A DNA stretch of 64,000 bases, from NCBI RefSeq assembly GCF_000737695.1, contig NZ_JPRM01000014.1, forward strand, positions 1 through 64,000, read 5' to 3'. Shown here piece after piece: positions 27,672 through 36,732 of the stretch; position 1 is the stretch's first letter; each line of letters opens with the position of its first letter. This DNA comes from Flavobacterium hydatis (GTDB taxonomy: Bacteria; Bacteroidota; Bacteroidia; Flavobacteriales; Flavobacteriaceae). The notes beneath the pieces were generated by a model, which worked only from the letters and a program-made list of their open reading frames with translations, had not been told where the DNA came from and searched no databases. A program made the translations under genes and the position numbers.

Positions 27672-28916
27672 ATGAGCAGAACTGATTTATCAAACTGGGT
27701 AATACATTTCGTGCATAACGTAAATACCAATAATCAAAGTATTGAATCTTCATTTATTTGTGGAGATGACCAGTATGCTATTCCTGATGGATTTACATAT
27801 GATGGAAAGCCGATTCGTATTACAGAAAAATATCAGGAAGATGATTATGGACTCCCTGATGAAGCTTGTGCATTTGAAGTACTTAAGAAAATACTCCATG
27901 ATGGGGTAATAAGGGCGGGCTGGTCATTCAGATCAGGGAACCCTACAATATACGGATCAAAGGCTGCTGCATGTTTTACCGAAATGCCCCTTTATGCACT
28001 AATTGACTATGCTAAAAAAAGAAATGCTGAAGGGTATGTTGAACCTTACGGAATTGCATTTGTAAAACATGAATTATTTGAAGCAGGGGCAAGACCTGTG
28101 ATATACGGCTTGAGTGTTCCACCGAAAGAGGCAGTAGCAGGTGATCCTAATTTTGGGATTGGACTACGTTCATTAGCCGCAGAATGTGGTATCGGAAGTA
28201 AAGAAATGTACAGATATGTATATACTAAACTTACTAGAAACAAGAGTGTTAACTGGATGCACGAACGTGAATGGCGCTGGGCTGATGTTGCAGAGGAATT
28301 TGAGTTTTTTGGAATGCCTTTTTATGCCTTAAATGAACAAACTAAATTCACTAAGGTTATCATTATAGTTAAAACAAAGTATGAATCTAAGGAAATATTA
28401 GAACATCTTATTAATCTGTTACATTCAAGGACCACTAATTTTGACCGTGAGTATGATTTAAAATTAATCTCAAACACATATGTACTTGCTATAGATGAAT
28501 TAGAAGGGCTGACTAATGACACCGCAAGTGTCAACTTAGACGATCTTCCTTTAAGCCGTGTTCCTAAGCTGCCAAAAATTACAGTAAGCAGTGAAATGTC
28601 TGAAAGAGTTAAAGAAGCTGTCAGAGCTGCCGAATTAATCTGCTATGAAGTTTCAAAACAGTATTTTGAACAATACGGAGAAAAAGATATCTGCGGAAAT
28701 TGTACAATAGTAACCAGTATTCCTAATACTGAAATTACCCAAGCTTTGATTGATTTGGAAATTGCAAATTCCTATGCCAAAGGGGATTATTCATTTTATT
28801 TAAAAACCTATCCAACACAGGCACTAACAGCTAAGGAAAAAGGTTATACAGCGGCAGCTGAATACCTTACCAAAACATTAGGACAAAAGTTTACTATGGA
28901 ATCTAGTTGGGACTAA
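27672..28916 (+). CDS. AbiGi-like / ART-fold-like protein, third cistron of the Gabija-type operon
   Basis: 414-aa protein. The N-terminal 240 residues resemble the AbiGi (putative abortive infection antitoxin) and DUF2971-like families: AFEVLKKILHDGVIRAGWSF (about 67-86), ACFTEMPLYALIDYA (100-114), YGIAFVKHELFEAGARPVIYG, and HEREWRW (about 197-203). The C-terminal about 120 residues contain KRVKEAV-like helices and a CxxC pair (DICGNCT). It begins 5 nt after gajB, so it is expressed with the Gabija pair. Standard Gabija has two genes; this could be an accessory toxin, inhibitor or regulator. Family call moderate, function unknown. Confidence 0.6.
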   Translation: MSRTDLSNWVIHFVHNVNTNNQSIESSFICGDDQYAIPDGFTYDGKPIRITEKYQEDDYGLPDEACAFEVLKKILHDGVIRAGWSFRSGNPTIYGSKAAACFTEMPLYALIDYAKKRNAEGYVEPYGIAFVKHELFEAGARPVIYGLSVPPKEAVAGDPNFGIGLRSLAAECGIGSKEMYRYVYTKLTRNKSVNWMHEREWRWADVAEEFEFFGMPFYALNEQTKFTKVIIIVKTKYESKEILEHLINLLHSRTTNFDREYDLKLISNTYVLAIDELEGLTNDTASVNLDDLPLSRVPKLPKITVSSEMSERVKEAVRAAELICYEVSKQYFEQYGEKDICGNCTIVTSIPNTEITQALIDLEIANSYAKGDYSFYLKTYPTQALTAKEKGYTAAAEYLTKTLGQKFTMESSWD

Positions 28917-29103
28917 TTTTTTAATTTTTTGCGTAAAATTACCCTAAAAAGGATTATTTCTACCATCCCTTAGAATCCGGTATCACATAATTTTATAAGT
29001 ATAAAATTTTGGAAATTACAGCAGTAGTCATCTTGGAGAAAGGTGGTGATTTTATTTTACAGAAAATGCCAATAAAACCATGTCAAAGTTAAAATGTATT
29101 TTT

Positions 29104-29144
29104 AGTAGTGTTTCACTAACTACGTATCTTAGTGAAACACTACT
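29104..29144. terminator. Strong bidirectional terminator
   Basis: A 16-bp perfect stem (29104-29119 with 29129-29144) and 9-nt loop, with an A/T-rich tail on the plus strand. It separates the rightward Gabija-type operon from the leftward mobilisation genes. Confidence 0.8.
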
Positions 29145-29157
29145 TTAATTTCTAAAC

Positions 29158-30492
29158 TTATCCTAACAGTCCTCTTCGTTTTTGCTTTTTCCTTTTATTT
29201 TTCAACTGATATGGTAAATAATCCGTTGTCTGCTCAGATTGCATTAAATTGTCAATAATCTTATCAAGCTTTGGCAACAGTGTAAAGTACTGTTTTTTAT
29301 CCATCACAAGAACATCCAATGCTTTTACTAAATCAGAAATAGTAAGTGTATTTTTTTGTTGCTCCAAAACAGTAATTAATGTTTCTTTAGAATGAAGCTT
29401 TTCATAAATCTGATTTCTTTTTTCTTCACCAGCAACCTTTAATCTGCATCGTTCTTCAATGGCTTTTGCACTGTATTGTTTTCCCAAGTTACTACCATTA
29501 AAAACGTTTTTCGTTGTATGGTCAACATAGGTGATGCCGTAAAGCAAACCGTCTGAATTTTTTCTAAAAACGGTATCAATACCTTCTCTTTGCAATCGTC
29601 TTGCCAGTTCGGTTATAGGCAAAGTACGCTCTCTTAATAATGCCATATCAACGGCAAGTTTTACTCTTGATTTGTCGTGCATACTTCTGTCCACATTGTA
29701 TTTAAATTTTGCTTCCAAGAATTTTAAAGTTGGTTTCGTATAAAAACTACTTGCTTTAATTGGAACACCAATTGGTCTACCTTTAGCGTCTAATATATGA
29801 TACACTAATCCTCCAGCTAAAAACATTCTTGAATTCTCACTACCGCAGTCAGCCATTATATTGTATTGTTTAAGAACTGCATTGAGTTCTGCAAGGCTAT
29901 TATATTTATAAAGATTCACAACAGTATTGAGAACATTAAATATAGCTTTCTTTGATTCAACCTTTCCATATTGAATGCTTCCCATTGAAATAGGTTCTAA
30001 ACTAAATTTTTCTTCCTTTTTTCTTCCCTCCGCTTTAACTAGTCCAAAGTAATCTTCTATCTCCTTTCTTGCAGGTTCGGATTTTCTCATGCCTATATTG
30101 TGCAGATCAATTCGCTTACCATCTTTCTCAATATTTATAGAAATTACATGGAGATGTTGGTGTTTTGTATCGTTATGTTGATATACCAAATAAGGTTGTT
30201 CACCGAAACCGATTTTCTCCATATAACTGTCTGTAATAGCTATTAGCTTTTCTTTGGAATAATTTTCTGACGGATCAAAATTCAAAGAAATATGTAGCGT
30301 ATTGCATTTTACATTTTCGTTTAATTCTGCTCGTTTTATAAAGCGATTAAGCTTCATAGTATCTGTCATTTTATCGACGTCAGCAGGATAGTTTCCAGCT
30401 GCGATACACTCAGCTACACCCGTTTTTACTTTGTTTTCATTGTAATAAAAAACACCTCGGACTGAATGGGTTGATTTTATGATTGCAACCAT
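29158..30492 (-). CDS. Relaxase/mobilisation nuclease (Bacteroidetes MobB type)
   Basis: 444-aa relaxase of the PF03432 family, which nicks oriT and carries the strand during conjugative mobilisation. Features: N-terminal Tyr pair in GVFYYNENK (16-17), three-His metal motif HQHLHVISINI (H111, H113, H115), and the RKEIEDYFGLV helix. The C-terminal part (about 170-440) is helical and basic, ending KNKRKKQKRRGLLG. The start overlaps the end of the MobC gene by 16 nt. No coupling protein or integrase is in the window, so the element would need help from another conjugative element. Confidence 0.9.
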   Translation of the reverse strand: MVAIIKSTHSVRGVFYYNENKVKTGVAECIAAGNYPADVDKMTDTMKLNRFIKRAELNENVKCNTLHISLNFDPSENYSKEKLIAITDSYMEKIGFGEQPYLVYQHNDTKHQHLHVISINIEKDGKRIDLHNIGMRKSEPARKEIEDYFGLVKAEGRKKEEKFSLEPISMGSIQYGKVESKKAIFNVLNTVVNLYKYNSLAELNAVLKQYNIMADCGSENSRMFLAGGLVYHILDAKGRPIGVPIKASSFYTKPTLKFLEAKFKYNVDRSMHDKSRVKLAVDMALLRERTLPITELARRLQREGIDTVFRKNSDGLLYGITYVDHTTKNVFNGSNLGKQYSAKAIEERCRLKVAGEEKRNQIYEKLHSKETLITVLEQQKNTLTISDLVKALDVLVMDKKQYFTLLPKLDKIIDNLMQSEQTTDYLPYQLKNKRKKQKRRGLLG

Positions 30493-30872
30493 TTGTTCGT
30501 AATTTTAGAGGTGTGTTTTTCAATCTTGTCAATTTTATCATTTATGATTCTTTTATCAATTTCAAAACTGACAATCCAGACTTTAAATTCTGGGATTTGT
30601 TGTAACATGTGCAGTTTTTTTACTATCTGATTTAAGTTAATTCCAATAGCATTTAACTCCTTACGAAGTACTATTGTTTCTTCTATGAAATCATCCAAAG
30701 ATTGATTCCTGTAAATAGTTGTAACACTCTTGTGGAATAGTTGTTTGCGTAAATAATCACTAAGCTTACGGCATGTACTAGTCTTCCATTTCTGCTCAAT
30801 TTTCGCATATTCTTCCGCTGTCAATCGCAAAGTAATCTTGCGTGTTCTGTTTGAATTTTCTCTTTCCATCAT
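30477..30872 (-). CDS. mobC: Plasmid mobilisation relaxosome protein MobC
   Basis: 131-aa DNA-binding accessory protein. An N-terminal ribbon-helix-helix (TRKITLRLTAEEYAKIEQKW) is followed by the MobC core with LSDYLRKQLF (about 37-46) and ELNAIGINLNQIVKKLHML (about 74-92). It binds oriT and helps the relaxase. Its start region lies next to an inverted-repeat region that could be oriT. The overlap with the relaxase gene indicates an operon. Confidence 0.9.
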   Translation of the reverse strand: MMERENSNRTRKITLRLTAEEYAKIEQKWKTSTCRKLSDYLRKQLFHKSVTTIYRNQSLDDFIEETIVLRKELNAIGINLNQIVKKLHMLQQIPEFKVWIVSFEIDKRIINDKIDKIEKHTSKITNKWLQS

Positions 30873-31614
30873 CTTTCATCATCATTGTTATAAAACTCTT
30901 TTTAATCTTTTTAGTATCACTGCCCACGAGTTCCGAGTGTGGGGCAGCAAGATCTGGTTGTCCGACAACCATACATCTTGCTGATGACAGGAACGTTGGC
31001 ATCTTTTTAGATTTTTTTAATGTCTATTAGAGATTCTAATCTTTTTAGAATTTCAAAATACTATTCTATTTTGCAACTTTTTTATAACTACAATATGGTG
31101 GTCTTAGCATTGTAAATAGTTATGAAATCATTCATTACAACCTGATGCAATCTTCATAAGTCATATGAAGAATCTCTAATTTTTAGTGAGCAGGGAAAGT
31201 GCACACTGCCTGCAATTTAAAACCGTTGGAGAGAGGTAATTCCAAAACCGAATTTGTTTGCCAATTTTTCATAAACAACCGTGCTCTTTCAAAGCAATAC
31301 ACCAATTTTAAAACAACAAAATCCTGACTGCTTCAAGGAAGGTTTTTGGTTGTTTCTTATGCAGGTATGAAGTGTCATTACATCATTGTTTTTAAGCTTC
31401 TTAATTTTTATTTGAAGAGTTCTAAAAGTTAATTAAAAGGCAATTATTTGAATTGGACGCATCTAAAATTGTATCATACATTTTAGTGGTTATCATTTAT
31501 CTCCGATACAAAATTATGTAAGTGAGTTGGATTCTATCCATCATGGACATATTACGTCCATGATACTTTAAGGTTAGCTTTATACCTTTACGATATAAAT
31601 TATTAATTTAAAAC
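30873..31614. other. Long non-coding region upstream of mobC, likely containing oriT
   Basis: About 740 bp without a credible ORF. It holds several hairpins: the complex dyad at 30921-30983 (separate entry), TCTTCAT/ATGAAGA (31151-31171), and an interrupted ATAACTA...TAGTTAT pair (31084-31123). Such structured DNA next to mobC is typical of a transfer origin. A stretch from about 31190 to 31600 shows nothing I can name. Confidence 0.5.
30921..30983. other. Candidate oriT: nested inverted repeats
   Basis: TGCCCAC (30921-30927) faces GTGGGGCA (30939-30946, one extra G). Next to it CAGCAAGAT (30945-30953) faces ATCTTGCTG (30975-30983) around an inner GGTTGT-CCG-ACAACC hairpin (30956-30970). It is about 50-110 bp upstream of mobC. 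Position and structure fit oriT; the nick site cannot be told. Confidence 0.5.
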
Positions 31615-31917
31615 GTGAAGATTATGACAGTAAATGATGTAGCCAAGGTTGTAGATACTGTACTTAGTATCCCAGGCATGAATGAGGTAGTGAAGCTTGA
31701 TTTAAAAATTTCACGCAAGAATGTATTGTTATTGAACCATATTATTGAACGTGGCTTATCCCCCAAAGACAATAATAAACCATCAATTCTCATGTCTAGT
31801 ATCCAAGAAGAAAATCTGGAAGAATTAAGATTATTTGGAGAGGAATGTTTGCAAAAAGCAGGGCTAATGGAACTCAGAGAAAAGCTTTCTATCTTAACTA
31901 GTGAGTCAAAACAATAG
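31615..31917 (+). CDS. Small hypothetical protein
   Basis: 100-aa mostly helical, soluble protein without a family I recognise. It starts MKIMTVNDVAKVVDTVLSIPG and has the mildly charged C-terminal helix LRLFGEECLQKAGLMELREKL. Start codon is GTG at 31615 or ATG at 31624 (MTVNDV), the latter equally likely. It is followed by a very strong terminator, which supports it being a real gene. It lies at the right border of the mobilisation region, so it may belong to the mobile element. Confidence 0.6.
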   Translation: MKIMTVNDVAKVVDTVLSIPGMNEVVKLDLKISRKNVLLLNHIIERGLSPKDNNKPSILMSSIQEENLEELRLFGEECLQKAGLMELREKLSILTSESKQ

Positions 31918-31963
31918 AAGGGATGTAGGTTACCTAATTCTGTTTTGTTCGTAATTCAATTTC

Positions 31964-32002
31964 AACACGCCATTTTCATTTGATGAAAATGGCGTGTTTT
32001 TG
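31964..32002. terminator. Intrinsic terminator
   Basis: A 16-bp perfect stem (AACACGCCATTTTCAT, 31964-31979, with 31983-31998), a 3-nt loop and a T-run. Ends the small gene upstream. Confidence 0.9.
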
Positions 32003-32014
32003 TAAACTATTGGC

Positions 32015-32057
32015 TTGATTTTGATATGCTGTTTTGATTTTGATGCGTATAAATTTG
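32015..32057 (+). promoter_or_regulatory. Tandem direct repeats upstream of a -7 box
   Basis: Two exact copies of TTGATTTTGAT (32015-32025 and 32034-32044), 19 bp apart or nearly two helical turns, are followed after 5 bp by TAAATTTG (32050-32057), which fits the TAnnTTTG -7 element. Transcription would run into the MauE-like gene at 32089. The repeats look like a site for a dimeric activator. Confidence 0.45.
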
Positions 32058-32088
32058 TAATTGTATTTATCAATTTAATCATCGCCTT

Positions 32089-33681
32089 ATGAGAGTATAT
32101 AAAAATGCAAGAAAAGTTTTTTTAGAAATAGTATGTCTACTATATGTTTTTTTACTGGTTTATGCTGCGATGAATAAAGGACTTGATTTTGAAAATTTCA
32201 AGGTAGAACTTGGACAATCTCCTTTACTAAGTGCTTTTGCGGGTTGGATTTCTTGGGCAGTACTTATTATTGAATTTCTGATAGCGATATTACTTCTTTT
32301 TCCAAGCACCAGAATTAAGGCACTTTATGCAGGGTTTTGTTTGATGAGCATGTTTACAGCTTATATTTTCATCATGCTTAATTACAGTTCTTTTCTACCA
32401 TGTTCTTGTGGAGGAATATTGGAGAAAATGAGCTGGCAGGAACATTTAATATTTAATCTTGTTTTTGTAGTAATGGCAGGACTCGCACTATGGCTTAATC
32501 ATTCCCAAAGTCGTTCAGGAAGAAAAGTAAAAAGACTTGTTTCGTATCCAGTTAGATTAGTTTTAACTTTCTTTTTGAGTTGTATCGCTGTCATAATTCT
32601 ATTTCTTTCTTCGGAAGAAATCATACATCATCAAAATCCTTTTATTCGCCGTTACCCACATCATCCTATTACGCTCACCCATACTTTAGATTTGAAGTAT
32701 AATTCCTATTATTTTGCGGGAGCTGGGGATGGTAAATTATATCTTGGAAATTATACCGTTCCAATGTATTTATTATCCATTAATGATAAACTACAACAAC
32801 AAAAAATACGAGCGACATTTAATCGCGATAGCTTTTCTTTCAAGTCAATTCGAATGATTGTTCGCCCTCCTTTTTTCTATATAATAGATGGAATAGTCCC
32901 TGCTGTTTTTAGTGGATGTATTACCGATTGGGAGGCTAAATTACAAGAGCCTAAACCTCCTTATTTTACTACTGCAGTACCTGTTGATAGTAATACAATT
33001 GCATTTAGAGGTATTAGTAATTCGAGTGGTAATAATATTCTGGGTGTTTTTAAGACAGGTACTCAATCAACGACGCTGATGGCACCAAAATTATTGCAAA
33101 AGCAAATCGATGGTATTTTCGATACAGATGGAATGCTGCATTACAGTGAAGAAATGAAACGGATAATCTATCTCTATAGTTATCGAAACGAGTACATCGT
33201 TGCAGATAAAAACGGATTACTTGACTATCGTGGTAATACAATTGATACAATATCACGTGCTCAAATAAAAGTAGCTCATCTTAAAGAAAAGAAAGAACAG
33301 ACAATGGCAACACCAGCATTAACAGTTAATTCAAATAGTAGTGTCTGTGGGCATCTCCTTTTTATAAACTCCAATGTTCCGGGACGTTTTGAATCAAAAA
33401 AAGTATGGAAAAAAGCCTCAATAATCGACGTATATGACCTCAACCAAAAGTCCTATTTATTTAGTTTCCCTATTTATGGAATTGGCAATAAAAAGCTCCA
33501 AAATTTCCTTGTAACATCAACCCATCTGTATGTTCTTATCGATAATAAATTGGTGGTTTATCAATTGAATAATAAACTTAAAAATGAAATGAAACGTGTA
33601 GCTGAAAAAAAATCTGATACACATAATGATATACTAGGCCAAGTATCAGGAATTAGATCGAATACCTGTAGAAAAAAGTAG
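32089..33681 (+). CDS. MauE/DoxX-like membrane protein fused to a propeller-like domain
   Basis: 530-aa protein. The N-terminal 150 residues have four TM segments (about 9-28, 48-68, 77-97, 118-137) and a PCSCGG pair of cysteines, matching MauE/DoxX-type redox-associated membrane proteins. A further TM lies near 160-180. The remaining about 350 residues form a predicted periplasmic beta-rich, propeller-like domain with repeats around GDGKLYLGNYTVPMYLLSIND and DNKLVVYQLNN. It is followed by a secreted Cys-containing DUF6520 peptide gene, so a role in disulfide or thiol handling of that peptide is plausible. Domain calls are by resemblance only. Confidence 0.7.
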   Translation: MRVYKNARKVFLEIVCLLYVFLLVYAAMNKGLDFENFKVELGQSPLLSAFAGWISWAVLIIEFLIAILLLFPSTRIKALYAGFCLMSMFTAYIFIMLNYSSFLPCSCGGILEKMSWQEHLIFNLVFVVMAGLALWLNHSQSRSGRKVKRLVSYPVRLVLTFFLSCIAVIILFLSSEEIIHHQNPFIRRYPHHPITLTHTLDLKYNSYYFAGAGDGKLYLGNYTVPMYLLSINDKLQQQKIRATFNRDSFSFKSIRMIVRPPFFYIIDGIVPAVFSGCITDWEAKLQEPKPPYFTTAVPVDSNTIAFRGISNSSGNNILGVFKTGTQSTTLMAPKLLQKQIDGIFDTDGMLHYSEEMKRIIYLYSYRNEYIVADKNGLLDYRGNTIDTISRAQIKVAHLKEKKEQTMATPALTVNSNSSVCGHLLFINSNVPGRFESKKVWKKASIIDVYDLNQKSYLFSFPIYGIGNKKLQNFLVTSTHLYVLIDNKLVVYQLNNKLKNEMKRVAEKKSDTHNDILGQVSGIRSNTCRKK

Positions 33682-33710
33682 ATCGTTATTAATCTTTAAA
33701 TTATAATATT

Positions 33711-33995
33711 ATGAAAGCAATAATTTTAAAAAAAATGATGCCAGCTGCAGTTTTTGTATTGGCCATTTCCGGTGCATTTTTAACCATGTCAATGCAAAGT
33801 GAGGCTAAAGTAAATGATTTAGCTCCTGTAATTGGTTTTGTTGCCTTACCAGGAAACCCTTGTGCTATTCCCGTAGCATGTGATGATACAGGAGGTCAGG
33901 TTTGTCGTCTTTTTTATCCTAACGGACCCCAAGCTCGTGAATTAAATGATGAAGGAACTACCTGCTCCGAACCATTATTTCGTCCAGGGAGTTAA
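33711..33995 (+). CDS. DUF6520 family secreted small protein
   Basis: 94-aa peptide with a signal sequence (about 1-32, VFVLAISGAFLTMSMQSEAK) and a short mature part with four cysteines: NPCAIPVAC, QVCRLF and TTCSEPLF. This is the DUF6520 pattern of Bacteroidota (paired CxxPxxC, a late TTCxxPL motif). It lies 29 bp after the MauE-like gene and is followed by a terminator. Function of DUF6520 is unknown; four Cys suggest two disulfides. Confidence 0.8.
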   Translation: MKAIILKKMMPAAVFVLAISGAFLTMSMQSEAKVNDLAPVIGFVALPGNPCAIPVACDDTGGQVCRLFYPNGPQARELNDEGTTCSEPLFRPGS

Positions 33996-34018
33996 TTTTT
34001 AGAACCTTTATTAAAAAT

Positions 34019-34047
34019 GCAATGCAGTTCCAAAAGAACTGCATTGC
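34019..34047. terminator. Bidirectional intrinsic terminator
   Basis: 12-bp perfect stem GCAATGCAGTTC/GAACTGCATTGC with a 5-nt loop, between the convergent DUF6520 gene and S9 peptidase gene. Confidence 0.85.
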
Positions 34048-34063
34048 TATTTAGTGCAAGTTA

Positions 34064-36712
34064 TTATTTAAGCGCTGCTCTTATCCATGTTGGAGGTACG
34101 ATATCTTTTAGATGGTAATCAAACCACTGATGCACACGAATAGAAAGATCTTTTTGGTTTTTAGTATCCATAATTGTATGTTTTTCTTTGGGATAGACTA
34201 ACATGATATGTTTCTTTTTCAGTCGGCGTAATGCTAAATAAAATTCTATACTTTGATTCCAGTTTACTTGTTTATCCTCTGCTCCAGTCCAAGAGAGTAG
34301 CGGCGTAGTAATATTCTTAGCGTGTTCAATTGGAGAGTTTCTATCGTAGCCTTTCTTATCCTCAAAAAGTGATTTTCCCATACGCCATTGTTGACTCTCG
34401 AAACGCCACATATCAGGTTTTCCAGAAGCTCCTATTGTTAGATAATAACTGGTTAGGTTTGTAGCTGCAGAACCTGCCACTGCCGCTGTAAAAAGATTGG
34501 TTTGTGTAATAATGAAATCAGTCTCATATCCTCCGAAAGAATGTCCAATAAGCCCGATTTTATCAAGTAATACAAGTCCTTGGTCAATCACTTTATTTGT
34601 TGCAGAAACAACACAATCTAGCGCTGATATTCCAACGTCGCCTATTTCATAGGAAATGTCAGGAGCAAGTACAAAATAACCTTGTGTTGTAAAAGAGGTG
34701 ATATTGAACGACTCATCTTCTCCTGCAAATTGGGAAGGATAAAGGTATTTATTATGAAGGTTTTGTGTTAATTTCTCATAAATATAAACAATCATAGGGT
34801 ACTTCTTTTTATTGTTGTAATCAGCAGGATAATATAAGATAGCCTGCAACCATTTTCCTTTTGCATTTTTATATTGAATCCGCTCAGCTTTTCCCCAGTA
34901 AAATTGCTGTTGTTGTGGATTACTTTGTACCATTGTTTTAGGTAATGTATCAGTGTGGTTCTGTAACATTAATCTAGGGGAAAGATTATAACCTTGTTCC
35001 CTAAAGATAAAAGTATCACCAGTGGCAGACTGAATTAACTGATCAAGGCGTGAATTGGAAGAAAAGGCCAGCTTCTTATTGGATCTTGAGGACCATTTAA
35101 AGTAACCGAATTCCCCCTTTTCATTCGTAGCCTCCAATAATAATCCTTGGTCTAAATCTATAGTTTTAAAAATCCATCCATCGTAATTAGGCTTGCCTAA
35201 CATAATTCCAGAATAAGCAGCTAATCTAAATTGAGTCCTGGTTTCCCTCCCATAGGTCAGCCTACGGGCAGCGGTGCCATCGGGACTAATTGCCCAGAGG
35301 TCGTATGGATCACACAATAAAATTTCTTTGTCATGTAGTGTCCACCCTAAATTGGGATAAGAATCTTCATTTTGTGGATTTTCATTGTTGTTATGAAAAA
35401 AAGGTTGTCCAATATTTTTAGTAATATTGGTATGAGTTTTCTTTGTAATGTCATAGACCCACCAGTTTTGCTCCTTAAAATATGCAATATATTTCCCCTC
35501 TGGAGAAGTAATGGTATTTAGAAAATGTCCTGAATGTTTCTTTAAAAGCAGCTCTTTTTTGCCAGTAGATAAATCAACAAGATAGAAATCTCTTGGACCA
35601 CCAATAGTATATTGTGGTTCATATTGTTGTGTATTGGAAATAATGGCATATTTCTGATTTCCACTGAGCATAATTTGCGGTAATGTATCATTGGTTATGA
35701 GTTGATAAGCATCCTGTTGTGGATGCCATAATCCAAGATAAATTCCATTTTTTTTCTTTGCTTCCATTGGATAGATCCATTTGGCATTTCCATTCCATAT
35801 TTGCACATCGGAGCTTTTTTGGTCCTCATTTGATTTAACCTTACGTTGCAGTGTAAAAAAAATGCTTTGCATGTCATCTGAGATCTTTAATTTAAAACTT
35901 GAAGTAGGAATTAAGAGAGAATCTCCCAAGAAAAGTTGCTGTTTTTTCCCATGTGAGCTATATAGTTTTTTGTTGGATAGGCTATAATAAAAAATAATAG
36001 TATTGGGCTTGGCTGTATCGAGGCTTTTTTGCAAGAATGCCAATGCTTTTCCTTTTTCATGCCAAACTAAATTCGTAAAAGAACCCAAACTACTCAAGAG
36101 CATTGTATTTTGGTTTTTTTTAGAAAGTTCCAAAAGGTTAACCGTATTTTGATTAGCCCTTGTCGTTGTATAGAGTATCCTTTGGTTTGTAGGATCCATT
36201 GTAAATTCATTCACTCCTTTGATACGCTCCTCATGGCTTCCATTGAGTTCCCGAATAAGCAATGTGTTCTCTTTTTCATTTATCAATAACAACAACTTCT
36301 TAGCTATTGGAGCATACATATATTGAGATACATTAGTTATAGTTTCTTGTTTACCTATTGTGAGATTCACCAGATGCACTCCTTCAACAGTTTGGTAGAT
36401 AAACCAATTCGGAGTTAGAAAATCACCATTATTCCCTAAAGGAAAGGCTCGCGTTTTCATTGATTTAGTATTTTTTATAAATAAGGTATCAAGACCATTT
36501 TCATAGGACATTGTATAACTAATCCACTGTCCATTTGCACTCATTTTATCAAGACTTAATTGTCCCCATTTTGGATAATCCGCCTCTGTTAATGCCCTTT
36601 TTTGCACTACCTGCCCCCAAAGGGAGCAGGCGACTAATTGCAAAATAAAAACTAAAAAAAAAGGGATCTTTCGCCATGACAAGACAGCGGTTATTTTGGA
36701 TTGTATTTTCAT
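34064..36712 (-). CDS. Secreted S9 family (prolyl oligopeptidase-like) peptidase
   Basis: 882-aa exported peptidase. Signal peptide with LQLVACSLWGQ (about 25-34). A beta-propeller-type N-terminal domain spans about 60-600, and a C-terminal alpha/beta hydrolase domain carries the nucleophile motif IGHSFGGYE (Ser near 724), an Asp in GAEDKQVNW (about 810) and a His in YPKEKHTIMD (about 846). The order fits DPP4/acylaminoacyl peptidase-like S9 enzymes. It is downstream of a SusC/SusD pair on the same strand, so it may trim peptides taken up by, or destined for, that transporter. 20 bp separate it from susD. Confidence 0.85.
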   Translation of the reverse strand: MKIQSKITAVLSWRKIPFFLVFILQLVACSLWGQVVQKRALTEADYPKWGQLSLDKMSANGQWISYTMSYENGLDTLFIKNTKSMKTRAFPLGNNGDFLTPNWFIYQTVEGVHLVNLTIGKQETITNVSQYMYAPIAKKLLLLINEKENTLLIRELNGSHEERIKGVNEFTMDPTNQRILYTTTRANQNTVNLLELSKKNQNTMLLSSLGSFTNLVWHEKGKALAFLQKSLDTAKPNTIIFYYSLSNKKLYSSHGKKQQLFLGDSLLIPTSSFKLKISDDMQSIFFTLQRKVKSNEDQKSSDVQIWNGNAKWIYPMEAKKKNGIYLGLWHPQQDAYQLITNDTLPQIMLSGNQKYAIISNTQQYEPQYTIGGPRDFYLVDLSTGKKELLLKKHSGHFLNTITSPEGKYIAYFKEQNWWVYDITKKTHTNITKNIGQPFFHNNNENPQNEDSYPNLGWTLHDKEILLCDPYDLWAISPDGTAARRLTYGRETRTQFRLAAYSGIMLGKPNYDGWIFKTIDLDQGLLLEATNEKGEFGYFKWSSRSNKKLAFSSNSRLDQLIQSATGDTFIFREQGYNLSPRLMLQNHTDTLPKTMVQSNPQQQQFYWGKAERIQYKNAKGKWLQAILYYPADYNNKKKYPMIVYIYEKLTQNLHNKYLYPSQFAGEDESFNITSFTTQGYFVLAPDISYEIGDVGISALDCVVSATNKVIDQGLVLLDKIGLIGHSFGGYETDFIITQTNLFTAAVAGSAATNLTSYYLTIGASGKPDMWRFESQQWRMGKSLFEDKKGYDRNSPIEHAKNITTPLLSWTGAEDKQVNWNQSIEFYLALRRLKKKHIMLVYPKEKHTIMDTKNQKDLSIRVHQWFDYHLKDIVPPTWIRAALK

Positions 36713-36732
36713 TTTTGTGTTCGTGTTAAATT

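Noticed and set aside
30842..31030. Small ORFs overlapping the mobC start on both strands
   Set aside because: They cover the inverted-repeat region and mirror the mobC start; the region is better read as non-coding oriT-like DNA.
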